From CAWGMT01 sp963823675 (GTDB lineage: Bacteria > Planctomycetota > Planctomycetia > Isosphaerales > Isosphaeraceae), in the NCBI GenBank assembly GCA_963823675.1, contig CAWGMT010000011.1, positions 62,001 to 126,000 of the forward strand: 64,000 nucleotides of DNA, in the 5' to 3' direction. Below, piece after piece: positions 1-8,386 of this stretch (its first letter is position 1; each line of letters starts with the position of its first letter). The notes under the pieces were generated by a model. The model saw nothing but the letters and a program-made list of their open reading frames with translations. It was not told the DNA's origin and made no database searches. Position numbers and translations under genes: made by a program.

Positions 1-2
1 AT

Positions 3-1163
3 GGAATCGTCCACCGCGACCTCAAGCCGGCGAATCTGTTCATGGAAGAGGGGATCGTCAAGATCGGCGACTACGGGCTTGCCAAGCTGATCACCCCCAG
101 CCAGGGAACCGAGCACTCCGAGAGCATCGGAACCTGCCACTACATGGCTCCCGAGATCGGATCGGGCAAGTACCACAAGCCCATCGATGTCTACGCGATC
201 GGGGTGATCCTCTACGAAATGCTGACCGGCCGCGTGCCGTTCGAGGGCGAGACGGTCAACGAGGTGTTGATGAAGCACCTGACGGCACGGCCAGACATCT
301 CGATGTTGGCCGAGCCCTACAAGGCGATCGTGGCCAAGGCGCTGGCGAAGGACCCGAACCAGCGCACGGGCCGGCTGTATGATCTGCTGCCGCCCGAGGA
401 TGCGCCCCGAGCACCTGAAGTACGGATTATTGGCGATGGCAAGGCGGGCCGCGGTGTGCCGGCTGGTCATGGTGCCGCGCCGGCCGTCGATGACGACGTG
501 TTGCGCATCGAAGCCGAGGAGCCCATTTTCTACATTGGTCCCGACACGCGCCCGCCTCGCGTGCCGGGCGTGTGGCGGCAAGTGATGCAGGCACGGCTTC
601 GAGCTAACTGGGAGGCCCTCAAGCGCCCCGGCGCTACCAACCCCAGCCTGAGCGGCGCGTGCAGCGGGTCGCAACTGCGCCCCCCAACGCGCCCCCCCGC
701 CCAGGGGTTCGCCAGCCGTCGCCTCCTCGCCAGGCCGCGCCGGCGCCACAGCGGGCTGCTGCGCCACCCCCGCCGGCGCCGCCTGCTTTGCCGAGCGGCC
801 GGGTCCGGGTCGGCGAGCTCGCCGGCTCAATGCTCTGGGCGGCTCCGCTCGTGGCGCTTCTGGCCGTGCCGGCCACCGCGATCCTGGGCATCGATCCAGC
901 CGCCAGCCCGCAGCAAGTGGCCTATCTCTACGGTATGGCACTGCTCGGAACCTGGACCGCGCTTTTACCCAGCAAGGTGCTCGAAACGCGAGCGCTGGAT
1001 GGGACCATGCGGCGTGTCGTTGCCCTGGCCGCCGGACTCGTGGTCGGCGCCATCGGCATCGCGCTGGCGCAGAGCTTGCAGCTTGGCTCCGGCAAGTCGC
1101 GCCTGTTCTTCGAGCAACCCAAGAATCTCGAGGTTGTGTATTTCGGAGGTCTTTACGCACTGA
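3..1163 (+). CDS. Ser/Thr protein kinase, 5'-truncated by window edge, frame break near 620-650
   Basis: Cytoplasmic Ser/Thr kinase catalytic domain, entering the window at the catalytic loop. The first readable residues include HRDLKPAN, followed by a DYG variant of the DFG magnesium loop, the GTCHYMAPE activation-segment end and a DVYAIGVILYEMLTG helix F region, so the C-lobe is complete. After about residue 200 the open frame becomes Arg/Pro-rich and loses protein-like character, while frame 2 picks up a Pro-rich linker and membrane segments (next entry). This indicates a single-base frame change between about 620 and 650, close to a CCCC run. The original gene probably ran to 1414 as one receptor-type kinase with a membrane C-terminus. 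The N-lobe with the ATP-binding lysine lies upstream of the window. Substrate unknown. Confidence 0.8.
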   Translation, partial: GIVHRDLKPANLFMEEGIVKIGDYGLAKLITPSQGTEHSESIGTCHYMAPEIGSGKYHKPIDVYAIGVILYEMLTGRVPFEGETVNEVLMKHLTARPDISMLAEPYKAIVAKALAKDPNQRTGRLYDLLPPEDAPRAPEVRIIGDGKAGRGVPAGHGAAPAVDDDVLRIEAEEPIFYIGPDTRPPRVPGVWRQVMQARLRANWEALKRPGATNPSLSGACSGSQLRPPTRPPAQGFASRRLLARPRRRHSGLLRHPRRRRLLCRAAGSGSASSPAQCSGRLRSWRFWPCRPPRSWASIQPPARSKWPISTVWHCSEPGPRFYPARCSKRERWMGPCGVSLPWPPDSWSAPSASRWRRACSLAPASRACSSSNPRISRLCISEVFTH

Positions 1164-1414
1164 CGGCGGGATGGTGGTCGCTGGCGCGGCGCGATCGCCA
1201 GGCGCGGTTCCGGTTCTGGCCGATTCTGGTCACGACGTTAGCCGCCGCCGCCCTGATTCCGGTCTGGCCTTATGACCGCCCTGACGGCATCGCCATCGCG
1301 GCTCTGATCGCCACGGCCGTCCAGTTGGTCAGCCCCTGGAACGAAGCGGCCTCGCTCCACGCGCGATATGTCCGGGCGTCGGAAAAGCAAAAACGCAAGT
1401 TCAAGACAGTTTGA
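659..1414 (+). CDS. Membrane C-terminal domain of the preceding kinase (out of frame)
   Basis: Begins with a Pro/Ala-rich linker typical of planctomycete kinases and continues into four or five hydrophobic segments (one around LWAAPLVALLAVPATAI, another around VVALAAGLVVGAIGIALA, another around WPILVTTLAAAALIPVW), ending with a basic tail. There is no good ribosome-binding site at the GTG at 659, and the same frame is open further upstream into the end of the kinase domain. I therefore read this as the membrane-anchoring half of the kinase at 3-1163, displaced by a frameshift, rather than an independent gene. No known sensor domain was recognised. Confidence 0.55.
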   Translation: MQRVATAPPNAPPRPGVRQPSPPRQAAPAPQRAAAPPPPAPPALPSGRVRVGELAGSMLWAAPLVALLAVPATAILGIDPAASPQQVAYLYGMALLGTWTALLPSKVLETRALDGTMRRVVALAAGLVVGAIGIALAQSLQLGSGKSRLFFEQPKNLEVVYFGGLYALTAGWWSLARRDRQARFRFWPILVTTLAAAALIPVWPYDRPDGIAIAALIATAVQLVSPWNEAASLHARYVRASEKQKRKFKTV

Positions 1415-1522
1415 ACGATCGGTGAGCAATCGGCGACTGCGACCAGTACAAGGGACGGAAAGCCGATTGACGGCTGAAATTCTGACTTCCTCGAGCGCTG
1501 GCCGCTACAGGATGGGACTAAC

Positions 1523-2533
1523 ATGAAACGCCTCGTTTTCCTGATCGTGATGGTCGCTGTGGCATTCTGGATCATCCATCACCACCGGCAGGAGCACCTG
1601 CACTCGCCGTATGTGCATTTCGGGCCGCTGCCGCCGCCGGTGGAGCGGCGCGAGGTTAGCGTGCGTCCTCGACACGGCGTTGACGATGGGCGGCGGGTTG
1701 CAGCCGAGACTCGTGAGCAGCTCACCAGGACGCTGATCGAGGCCAAAACGGTACTGGCCGAGGCCCGCAATGAGGTCCAAAGCGCGGTCGGCGAGGCCCG
1801 CAATGAGGTGCGATCGGCAGTCGCCGAAGCCCGGCGGGCGCTGGCTTCACAGAGACCTCCGGCCGGCCGCGGTCCGCTCTACGCCCCGCGGGTCGCCGCC
1901 GCGTACCAGGATCCCGGACGCGAGGAGGTCGAGGGGATCCCCGTACCCGTGGTGCCGGGGACGCGGGTCACCGATGCGGTGCCGCAACCACCGGTGGCTG
2001 CGCACGCCCGAGTCGCCGCTATCGGTCCGAACCCAGCTCCCCTGCCCGCCGAAGCAGAGGCAGCCCCGGCATCGGGCCGAGCTCGCGCGGTCGCCGGGCA
2101 GATCTCCGCAACCGAAGAGCGAGCCGCGACCGATGCGTTCGTTGCGCTCCAGCACGCCGTCGGCGAGTGGCTCGATCCCGAGGTTCCCCGATCCTGGACA
2201 CCGCCAGCGCAACTACTGCGGGCGATGGTCTTGAAGACCGATATCAAGAAGGTCCCGAGGGAGTACGGTACCATGTACGTGGCCGAGCTCACTTACGACT
2301 CCGCGCCTGCGCGGTGCAACTTGCTCATCGACACGTATAATCACGAGCTGGTCCGGCACAGGATGACTTTCCTGGGCGGGGCGCTGACGTTCATCCTGGT
2401 CGCGCTGGGTGCAATTTCCGGCTATATCCGCGCCGACGAGGCGACCAAGGGTTATTACACCAACCGGCTGAGGATGCTGGCGGCCGCTGGTGTCGGCGCA
2501 GCCGGCGCGATCATCTACCAGATGCTCGTTTGA
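1523..2533 (+). CDS. Hypothetical membrane protein with coiled-coil repeat
   Basis: 336 residues, family not recognised. An N-terminal hydrophobic helix (LVFLIVMVAVAFWII) followed by a His-rich stretch suggests a membrane anchor. Residues about 70-110 contain an Ala/Glu/Arg heptad-like repeat (AEARNEVQSAVGEARNEVRS) resembling apolipoprotein-type amphipathic helices. A Pro/Ala-rich middle leads to a compact C-terminal region and two more hydrophobic helices (TFILVALGAISGYI and a terminal Ala/Gly-rich segment). It lies about 110 bp after the kinase and 150 bp before the ECF sigma factor, all on the same strand. It could be a structural or sensory envelope protein; no enzyme motif is visible. 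Confidence 0.7.
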   Translation: MKRLVFLIVMVAVAFWIIHHHRQEHLHSPYVHFGPLPPPVERREVSVRPRHGVDDGRRVAAETREQLTRTLIEAKTVLAEARNEVQSAVGEARNEVRSAVAEARRALASQRPPAGRGPLYAPRVAAAYQDPGREEVEGIPVPVVPGTRVTDAVPQPPVAAHARVAAIGPNPAPLPAEAEAAPASGRARAVAGQISATEERAATDAFVALQHAVGEWLDPEVPRSWTPPAQLLRAMVLKTDIKKVPREYGTMYVAELTYDSAPARCNLLIDTYNHELVRHRMTFLGGALTFILVALGAISGYIRADEATKGYYTNRLRMLAAAGVGAAGAIIYQMLV

Positions 2534-2684
2534 CAGGGGAGGATAGGCAAACGCACCGAAGGCGGTTTACAATCGTCGCTGGAATGTGATTCCGAATTGG
2601 CGGCGCGGATTCGAGGGCCTGCGGCATGCAGGTGAAGTTCCTGGACCGCGAGACTCTTAGCCCGCCCCAGGGCGGACCCAACCG

Positions 2685-3314
2685 ATGGCGATCACAGAGA
2701 CCGATGCCCTTCTGGTCCGGCAGGTGCGAGCGGGCAACGCCGACGCGTGGCGTCAGCTCATCGAGCGATTCGAAGGGCGGCTGCTCGCCTTTGTCGATAG
2801 CCGGCTGCGCGACCGCGCAGCCAGCGAAGACGTCGTGCAAGAGACGTTCATCGGCTTCTTGACCAGCTTGCCGCACTACGACGAGAAGCGGGACATGGAA
2901 GCCTATCTCTTCTCGATCGCGGCGCACAAGCTCACCGATCACTTGCGCAAACAGGGACGGCGGCCGATCGATCAATTCGGGTCGGACGACCATGGCCGCC
3001 CACTCGAGGAAGTGGCCGGAGAGGCCAGGGCCGCGTCGAGTATCGCTCGCAGTGGCGAGCGGCGCAAGGCCGAGGAGCGGCTCTTGACCGAGGCCATGGG
3101 TCAGCTCGTGCGGGAATGGCTTGGACGGCACGACTACGTCCGCCTCCGCTGCATGGAGCTCTTGATCGTCAAGGGTTGGGCCAACAAGGATGTCGCCGAG
3201 TATCTCGACCTCACGGAGCAGGCCGTGGCCAGCTACAAGTTTCAGACAATCGCCCGCCTCAAGGAGATGGCGCGCCGCGCCGGACTTTCGCTTGACGAGC
3301 TGGGCGGAGGTTGA
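2685..3314 (+). CDS. ECF-type RNA polymerase sigma factor
   Basis: 209 residues with the sigma-70 ECF layout. Region 2 is seen in the AWRQLIERFEGRLLAFVDSR and DVVQETFIGFL segments (core binding and -10 recognition). Region 4 is seen in the C-terminal helix-turn-helix around WANKDVAEYLDLTEQAVASY. The linker between them is long. The downstream ORF starts 3 bp after the stop and carries a putative zinc-binding HxxxCxxC-like segment, which fits the usual sigma/anti-sigma pairing. The ATG start is placed at the natural beginning of region 2; the Shine-Dalgarno is weak. It probably directs transcription of a stress or envelope regulon; target promoter unknown. Confidence 0.88.
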   Translation: MAITETDALLVRQVRAGNADAWRQLIERFEGRLLAFVDSRLRDRAASEDVVQETFIGFLTSLPHYDEKRDMEAYLFSIAAHKLTDHLRKQGRRPIDQFGSDDHGRPLEEVAGEARAASSIARSGERRKAEERLLTEAMGQLVREWLGRHDYVRLRCMELLIVKGWANKDVAEYLDLTEQAVASYKFQTIARLKEMARRAGLSLDELGGG

Positions 3315-3317
3315 CCG

Positions 3318-3833
3318 ATGAAAGTTGACGGCGACAACAAGGGCAAAGGCAAGCATGAGCCCGATCATGGCGCCGCCGAGCGTGGCCGTGGCCGAGACCA
3401 TGCGATGCCTTCGGCTCCGATCGACGACGCGGCCTTGCGCGATTACCTGGTCGACGCCCTCTCCGCCGAAGACTCGGCCCGCGTGGAAAAGGCCCTGCGC
3501 GATTCGGCCGAGCTCCGTGCCCGCCTTGAGGAGGTCCGCCAGAACCGCGCCGACGGTCAACTGCACACCTTGGGCGCGATCTGGAATCGCGCCCGCCTGA
3601 CGTGTCCCAGCCGTCAACAACTCGGCAGCTATTTACTTGATGCCCTCGATCCCGACCTGGCCTCCTATCTCACGTTTCACCTCGAAGTGGTCGAGTGCCC
3701 ATTCTGTCTGGCCAATCTCGCCGATCTCAAGGCCCAGTCGCAAGCAGCCGCTGTTCCCCACGCTTCCAAATCCCGCCAGCGCCGCATCCTCCAGTCAAGC
3801 CAGCATCTGCTGGGTGAGGACAAGCGAAGCTGA
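3318..3833 (+). CDS. Putative cytoplasmic anti-sigma factor / sigma partner protein
   Basis: 171 residues, very basic and acidic at the N-terminus, no membrane segment. Near the C-terminus is a TFHLEVVECPFCLANLADL segment whose His and two Cys resemble the ZAS zinc-binding motif of anti-sigma factors. The start is separated from the sigma-factor stop by only 3 bp, so the two are almost certainly co-transcribed and translationally coupled. From family knowledge, such partners hold the sigma factor inactive until a signal releases it. Lack of a transmembrane helix would make this a soluble version. Assignment is by context plus the partial motif. Confidence 0.6.
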   Translation: MKVDGDNKGKGKHEPDHGAAERGRGRDHAMPSAPIDDAALRDYLVDALSAEDSARVEKALRDSAELRARLEEVRQNRADGQLHTLGAIWNRARLTCPSRQQLGSYLLDALDPDLASYLTFHLEVVECPFCLANLADLKAQSQAAAVPHASKSRQRRILQSSQHLLGEDKRS

Positions 3834-3882
3834 AGAGGCTGGTGGCGTGCCTGGTTGTCCGCCCAAAGCGGAGGATGACTCA

Positions 3883-4605
3883 ATGCCGTTTCGTGATCAT
3901 TTTCGACCTCCCGTGAGCAAGCGGCACTCCTGGGAGGAAGTGCACGGCGGCTGGCCCATGATGATTATAGAGAAGCTGGCGCCGGTGCTTCCGGAAGGAT
4001 ACCAAGCTGGACCTCGGGTTCACTTGGGCAGCTACTTCGAAGTCGATATCGGCACGTTTGAGAACAATGACGCCCCCAGATCTCGCCCGCAGTTGGCAGG
4101 TGATGGAGGCATAGCAACCATGCCGGAGGCCGAACTTTCCTTGGAAACCGACAGCAGCGATGTCTCCGAATACGAAGTCTTGATCTATGATGTCCAACAA
4201 GAAAAGCGCCTCGTTGCCGCCATCGAGATCGTCAGTCCGGCCAACAAGGACCGTCCCGTTCATCGCAACAACTTCGTGTCCAAGTGTGCGGCGTTGCTGA
4301 ACCAGGGCGTATGCGTCGTTCTCGTGGACATTGTCACCATTCGCAACAACAATTTGTATCTGGAGCTCCTCGATCATTTCGAGCTGACCGACTCTGACAT
4401 GAGCCAGAACGACGAAGGAGTTTATGCGGCCTGTTGTCGAACGCGTCGCATGGAAACAAAAACGGTCTTTGATATATGGCGTAAACCCTTGAAACTTGGC
4501 AGGCCGCTCCCAACCTTTCCTCTCTGGCTGACCGAAGAATTCTCCATCCCTTTGGACCTCGAAGCGAGTTATGAAGACACCTGCCGTCTGCTTCGAATAG
4601 TTTGA
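3883..4605 (+). CDS. DUF4058 family protein
   Basis: 240 residues. The MPFRDHFRPP start, the PRVHLGSYFEVDIG segment, the AAIEIVSPANKDRP core and the PLPTFPLWL near the C-terminus are those I associate with DUF4058, a family common in planctomycetes and cyanobacteria with no settled function. The AIEIVSPxNK stretch resembles a restriction-endonuclease-like core (E-x-K), but that is only a resemblance. I chose the ATG at 3883 because the conserved N-terminus begins there; the frame is open further upstream. It is the last intact gene before a MITE-like repeat. Confidence 0.82.
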   Translation: MPFRDHFRPPVSKRHSWEEVHGGWPMMIIEKLAPVLPEGYQAGPRVHLGSYFEVDIGTFENNDAPRSRPQLAGDGGIATMPEAELSLETDSSDVSEYEVLIYDVQQEKRLVAAIEIVSPANKDRPVHRNNFVSKCAALLNQGVCVVLVDIVTIRNNNLYLELLDHFELTDSDMSQNDEGVYAACCRTRRMETKTVFDIWRKPLKLGRPLPTFPLWLTEEFSIPLDLEASYEDTCRLLRIV

Positions 4606-4637
4606 ATGGCGTAAAACGGAGGGAACGCGAAAAGCGA

Positions 4638-4846
4638 AAAATAAATCGGTATCAGAACAGTTTATTTTGTCTCTCAGATAACGCAAGTTATCTATATCTC
4701 GGTCGTCGCTACCCACCTGGACGCGTTAGGCCCGCCAGGCAGCGCTCGATAAGATGTTCTGATATCGATTTTCGTCCGATAAGCTGAGAAGTTTGACTAG
4801 ACTAAATAAAGAAATAAGATGTTCTGATACTGATTTTCGTCTGGAT
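4638..4846. repeat. MITE-like repeat element, copy 1
   Basis: AT-rich island of about 209 bp. Left end (4638-4659) is the reverse complement of the right-end unit; right-end units with core TGTTCTGATAYCGATTTTCG lie at 4755-4776 and 4820-4846 (one base differs in the last). The interior includes a CGCTACCCACCTGGAC segment matched by CGCTGCCCACCTCGAC in the second copy at 23825-24091. Low GC compared with flanking DNA suggests acquisition as a mobile unit. The last right-end unit runs into the N-terminus of the HTH gene. No transposase is encoded, so it would be non-autonomous. Confidence 0.75.
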
Positions 4847-5242
4847 TCCCTGTTTCCAAAGACCCGCCAAGGGGTCCTCGCGACCTTATTGATGGACCCA
4901 ACGCGGGAATGGTATCTGAGCGACTTGGCTCGACACCTGAAGGTACAGCCGTCGAGCCTTCAGCGAGAGCTTGCGAGCCTTGTCGAAGCGGGTATTCTGC
5001 GGAGGAGAGCGGACGGGAACCGCATCTACTACTCGGCCGAGACAGAGAGCCCGATCTTCGGCGACCTCCACGGGCTCTTACTTCGAACGGCGGGACTGAA
5101 AGACGTACTCGCCGAGAGCTTGATCCGCGTCAGAGATCGAGTGGACGTTGCTTTTGTCTATTTGGGGAACGCAAATGACCTGGCAGCAGTTCTTGAACGC
5201 GAAGCACAAACAGACCCACACCACCAGCAAGCAGGAGCTTGA
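4793..5242 (+). CDS. Winged-helix regulator, remnant of an HTH-nucleotidyltransferase protein
   Basis: Residues about 20-85 form a winged-helix domain (KTRQGVLATLLMDP, WYLSDLARHLKVQPSSLQRE, LVEAGILRRRADGNRIYY), followed by SPIFGDLHGLLLRTAGLKDV and VDVAFVYLG. In the intact family the last segment opens a MNT-type nucleotidyltransferase domain (AFVYGS followed by Gly/Ser and Asp residues). Here it is cut right after VAFVYLG and the frame runs into the next gene. The first 18 residues are encoded by the repeat element (CSDTDFRLD), so the native start was probably lost or replaced; only a TTG at 4793 is available. DNA-binding could survive, nucleotidyl transfer could not. Confidence 0.6.
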   Translation: MTRLNKEIRCSDTDFRLDSLFPKTRQGVLATLLMDPTREWYLSDLARHLKVQPSSLQRELASLVEAGILRRRADGNRIYYSAETESPIFGDLHGLLLRTAGLKDVLAESLIRVRDRVDVAFVYLGNANDLAAVLEREAQTDPHHQQAGA

Positions 5243-5453
5243 CGACCTTCGTGCCGTCATCGACCGCGACCTTCACGACGCCGGAGTAATGGGCCTTTCT
5301 GCCGACCGATCGTTTGCGACTTCATACAACGCAGCCCTTCAGACGGCGAAGATGGCCATTGCGTGTGCTGGTTATCGAGTCGTTGCGAAGGTAAAGGCGA
5401 ACGCCTCTCCGGATCGGAGAGGCGTTCAGGATCTTTGCAGAGTCGGCGAGTGA
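5175..5453 (+). CDS. HEPN-domain protein, C-terminally truncated
   Basis: Starts with MTWQQFLNAKHKQTHTTSK and continues with DLRAVIDRDLHDA, ADRSFATSYNAALQTAKM and AIACAGYRVV, which I recognise as the helical N-terminal part of HEPN proteins that pair with MNT nucleotidyltransferases. The intact proteins continue for another 60 or so residues; here the coding sequence runs into a perfect hairpin (5399-5427) and stops at 5453 with unrelated residues. It overlaps the 3' end of the HTH remnant by 68 bp. The pair looks like a decayed toxin-antitoxin-type MNT/HEPN module. The RNase-type RX4-6H motif of toxic HEPNs is not visible. Confidence 0.55.
   Translation: MTWQQFLNAKHKQTHTTSKQELDDLRAVIDRDLHDAGVMGLSADRSFATSYNAALQTAKMAIACAGYRVVAKVKANASPDRRGVQDLCRVGE
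5399..5427. terminator. Perfect 13-bp inverted repeat, possible terminator
   Basis: GAACGCCTCTCCG / CGGAGAGGCGTTC with a 3-nt loop (GAT), overlapping the 3' end of the HEPN remnant and lying 70 bp beyond the hppA stop on the other strand. There is no strong U-tract on either side, so factor-independent termination is uncertain. It may serve both converging transcripts. Confidence 0.4.
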
Positions 5454-5465
5454 CCTGCCGATTCT

Positions 5466-5483
5466 GGGGCTCTTCGAAGCCCC
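5466..5483. terminator. Small GC hairpin after hppA
   Basis: GGGGCT / AGCCCC with a 6-nt loop, 16 bp beyond the hppA stop on the minus strand and between converging genes. Followed on the minus strand by AGAATC, not a U-tract. Plausible weak terminator or part of a double hairpin with the one at 5399-5427. Confidence 0.35.
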
Positions 5484-5498
5484 AAATGTCACTTCCTC

Positions 5499-8174
5499 TC
5501 ACACCCCGCTTCCGACCGCTTCAAGGCTCTTATCGGCCTTGGCGGCACCGGCCAGCTCGGCTTCCATTTCGCGGAGCTCCTTGCTTTCGGTCTTGCTCCG
5601 CCAGACGGCCCAGGCAACGCCGGCGATGCAGATCAATCCGACCAGATAGAGCCAGTACGGGTGGCTCTTTGAAAAGGTGAGAATCGGCACGATGGCCAGG
5701 AGCGACACCATGTTCATGACCTTGATCAGCGGGTTAAGCGCCGGGCCTGCGGTATCCTTGAGCGGGTCGCCCACGGTGTCTCCTGTGACCGCGGCCTTGT
5801 GGGCCTCAGAGCCCTTGCCACCGTAAATGCCATCCTCGATCAACTTCTTGGCGTTGTCCCAGGCACCGCCGGCATCGGCCATGAAGACGGCCAGCAATTG
5901 GCCGACAATGATCATGCCGGCCAGGTAGCCGCCTAGGGCCTCGGGCCCCAGGAAGATTCCGACCAGGATCGGCATCAGGATCGCGAGCAGGGCTGGGCCG
6001 ATGAGCTCGGCCTGGGCGGTGGCCGTACAGATGTTGACAACCCGGCCGTAGTCCGGCTTTTTGGTTCCCGCCCAGATTTCCTTGTCGCGGAACTGGACGC
6101 GGCATTCCTTGACGATCAAGAACGCCGCGCGGCCCACCGCGCGGATCAGCATCGAGCTGAACAGGAACGGCACCGTTCCGCCGATCAAGCCACCGATGAA
6201 TACCATTGGGTAGGCGACCGACAACTTGCCCGCTTCAGCGAAGTATTGAGAAACGGTCATCCGGCCAATGTCGGCCTCGTTGCCAACGGCGATGACCGCG
6301 ATGAAGCTGGCGAACAAGCTGACCGCCGCGATGACGGCCGAGCCGATCGCGATGCCCTTGGTTTCGGCCTTGGTGGTGTTGCCCACGGCATCGAGGTCGG
6401 CCAGGATCTGACGTGCCCGCTTGTAGTTCTCTTCACCCATTTCTTCGCGGTCGTAGCCCATCTCGCCGATGCCGTTGGCGTTATCGGCCACCGGGCCGAA
6501 AACGTCCATGCTGATCGTGTTGCCGGTCAGGGTCAGCATGCCGATGCCGCACATCGCCACGCCATAGGCAACGAAGATCGGCGTCGCCCCGCTATAGATC
6601 AACACCGAGAGCAAGATTGCCCCGGCAATGACGAGCGTTGCCACGACCGCCGCCTCATAGCCGAGGGCGAATCCCTGGATAATGTTGGTCGCGTGTCCCG
6701 TCTGGCAGCTCTTGGCCAGCGTTTTGACGGGTTCGTATTGGGTGTGGGTGTAGTAGCTCGTGACCTTGTTGAGCGTGATGGCCAGGATGATGCCGATCAA
6801 GCAGGTCCAGGCCGGGCGCATGTCGAGCCCCGAGATGCCGAAACTGGCCCAGAGCGGCAAGCCGACCTCGAAGAGGTCTCCTTGATAGCTCTTGATGAAC
6901 TCGCTGAACTGGGCCTTGTAGGCATCGGGATTGGAATCGCGCAGCTCAGCATGGGTTTTCTCGAAGTTCTCGAGGATCGGATGGAGCTTGGCGCCCCCCA
7001 GGGCTTGAGGATAGTTGGCATAATAGTTCCGGTCAAAGTGGAGATAGCCGAAGCCCAGAAGCACGAAGCCCACCACGCTGATGATCGAGCCGAGCACGAA
7101 CCCATGGTGGACCGAGTGCAGCGCCTCGTCGCTGGTGCTGTTGGGGCCGGCCTTGACGCTATAGGTGCTGATGATCGAGCCGATGACGCCGATGGCCCGC
7201 ACGAGCAGCGGGAAGATCACACCCTTGTGGCCGAAGCTGGCGTAGCCCAGGATCATGGCCGCGACGATGGTCACCTCGTAACTCTCGAAGATGTCGGCCG
7301 CCATGCCCGCGCAATCGCCGACGTTGTCGCCGACGTTGTCGGCGATCGTGGCCGCATTGCGAGGGTCGTCCTCGGGAATGCCGGCCTCGACCTTGCCCAC
7401 GAGGTCGGCGCCGACGTCGGCAGCCTTGGTGTAAATGCCGCCGCCGACTCGCATGAAGAGCGCCAGCAGTGTACCGCCAAAGCCGAAGCCCAGCAGCACT
7501 TCATAGGCGTGCTCGCCGTAGACCATGAAGATCAGCGTGCCCCCCAAAAGGCCCAGGCCGTCGGTGAGCATGCCCGTGATCGTGCCGGTGCGGTAACCCA
7601 GTTGCAGTGCGCCGCCATAGGTGGTTCGCGCAGCCGCGGCGACCCGAAGATTGCCGCGCACGGCCAAGGTCATTCCCACGAAGCCAACCAGCCAGGAGAA
7701 GGTGGCCCCCATGAAGAAGGCAGCCGCCCGGCCCAGCGCCACCGCCTGAATCGACTCGGTCGTGACGTAGATGATGAACGTGAGCACCAGCATCAGCCAC
7801 GAAATCGCCTTGAACTGCCGTGCCAGGTACGCATTGGCCCCCTGGCGGATCGCCGTGCCGACCTCGCGCATCCGCTGGGTTCCTTCATCAGCCCCGATCA
7901 CCTGGTTGACCAGCGTGCCGGCGTAAACCAGCCCGGCGATTGCCACGAGCAAGACGACCCAAAGCGCGATCGTTTCCACGGGCGTGTACGAAGGATCGGT
8001 GGCAAACGCGAACCAGTGGAACTCTGGCGCGGGGGCTGGTGCTGCGGCCGCGGTCGGAGCCGCCGCCGCCGGTGCCGCAGCCTTGGCTGGCACGTCCTGC
8101 GCCCGTAACCATCCCGGTGCCGCCATCAACACCAGCGCCAGGATGGGGAACCGAATGTATCGCCAACGTTGCAT
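5499..8174 (-). CDS. hppA: Membrane-bound proton-translocating pyrophosphatase
   Basis: About 891 residues, 14-16 transmembrane helices. Couples hydrolysis of pyrophosphate to proton export across the membrane. Signature segments are clear: DVGADLVGKVE near residue 250, then PEDDPRNAATIADNVGDNVG, GNTISMDVFGPVADNANG, and near the C-terminus the GDTVGDPLKDTAGPALNPLIK stretch with its metal/PPi-binding acidic residues. The GNTTKAETKG segment near residue 600 has Lys where potassium-dependent enzymes have Ala, which marks the K+-independent class (family knowledge). The N-terminus is unusually extended by a signal-like helix and an Ala/Pro-rich linker of about 50 residues. ATG at 8174 chosen because GGAG lies 9 nt upstream; the frame is open to 8255. 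Confidence 0.95.
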   Translation of the reverse strand: MQRWRYIRFPILALVLMAAPGWLRAQDVPAKAAAPAAAAPTAAAAPAPAPEFHWFAFATDPSYTPVETIALWVVLLVAIAGLVYAGTLVNQVIGADEGTQRMREVGTAIRQGANAYLARQFKAISWLMLVLTFIIYVTTESIQAVALGRAAAFFMGATFSWLVGFVGMTLAVRGNLRVAAAARTTYGGALQLGYRTGTITGMLTDGLGLLGGTLIFMVYGEHAYEVLLGFGFGGTLLALFMRVGGGIYTKAADVGADLVGKVEAGIPEDDPRNAATIADNVGDNVGDCAGMAADIFESYEVTIVAAMILGYASFGHKGVIFPLLVRAIGVIGSIISTYSVKAGPNSTSDEALHSVHHGFVLGSIISVVGFVLLGFGYLHFDRNYYANYPQALGGAKLHPILENFEKTHAELRDSNPDAYKAQFSEFIKSYQGDLFEVGLPLWASFGISGLDMRPAWTCLIGIILAITLNKVTSYYTHTQYEPVKTLAKSCQTGHATNIIQGFALGYEAAVVATLVIAGAILLSVLIYSGATPIFVAYGVAMCGIGMLTLTGNTISMDVFGPVADNANGIGEMGYDREEMGEENYKRARQILADLDAVGNTTKAETKGIAIGSAVIAAVSLFASFIAVIAVGNEADIGRMTVSQYFAEAGKLSVAYPMVFIGGLIGGTVPFLFSSMLIRAVGRAAFLIVKECRVQFRDKEIWAGTKKPDYGRVVNICTATAQAELIGPALLAILMPILVGIFLGPEALGGYLAGMIIVGQLLAVFMADAGGAWDNAKKLIEDGIYGGKGSEAHKAAVTGDTVGDPLKDTAGPALNPLIKVMNMVSLLAIVPILTFSKSHPYWLYLVGLICIAGVAWAVWRSKTESKELREMEAELAGAAKADKSLEAVGSGV

Positions 8175-8386
8175 GATCGTGGTCTCCATCATTTCAAAAT
8201 TTGCACGTCCTGTGCGAACCGGGGTTCTCAAGTGCATGATCAGCATCGCGCCCAAAGGTCGCGTGCCTGGTACGGACCATCATTAAGTAGCTGGTTAATT
8301 CAGGACTGCGGGTGAGTGCGTGTAGCAGGTTTGTTAGCGATTAAACACGACGACGCTGCGTCAGGAAAGGGGCTAGAGCCGAAAAC

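Noticed and set aside
6246..8108. Long plus-strand open frame opposite hppA (620 codons, His/Asp/Arg-rich)
   Set aside because: Mirror of the GC-rich hppA codons; composition is not protein-like and hppA is certain.
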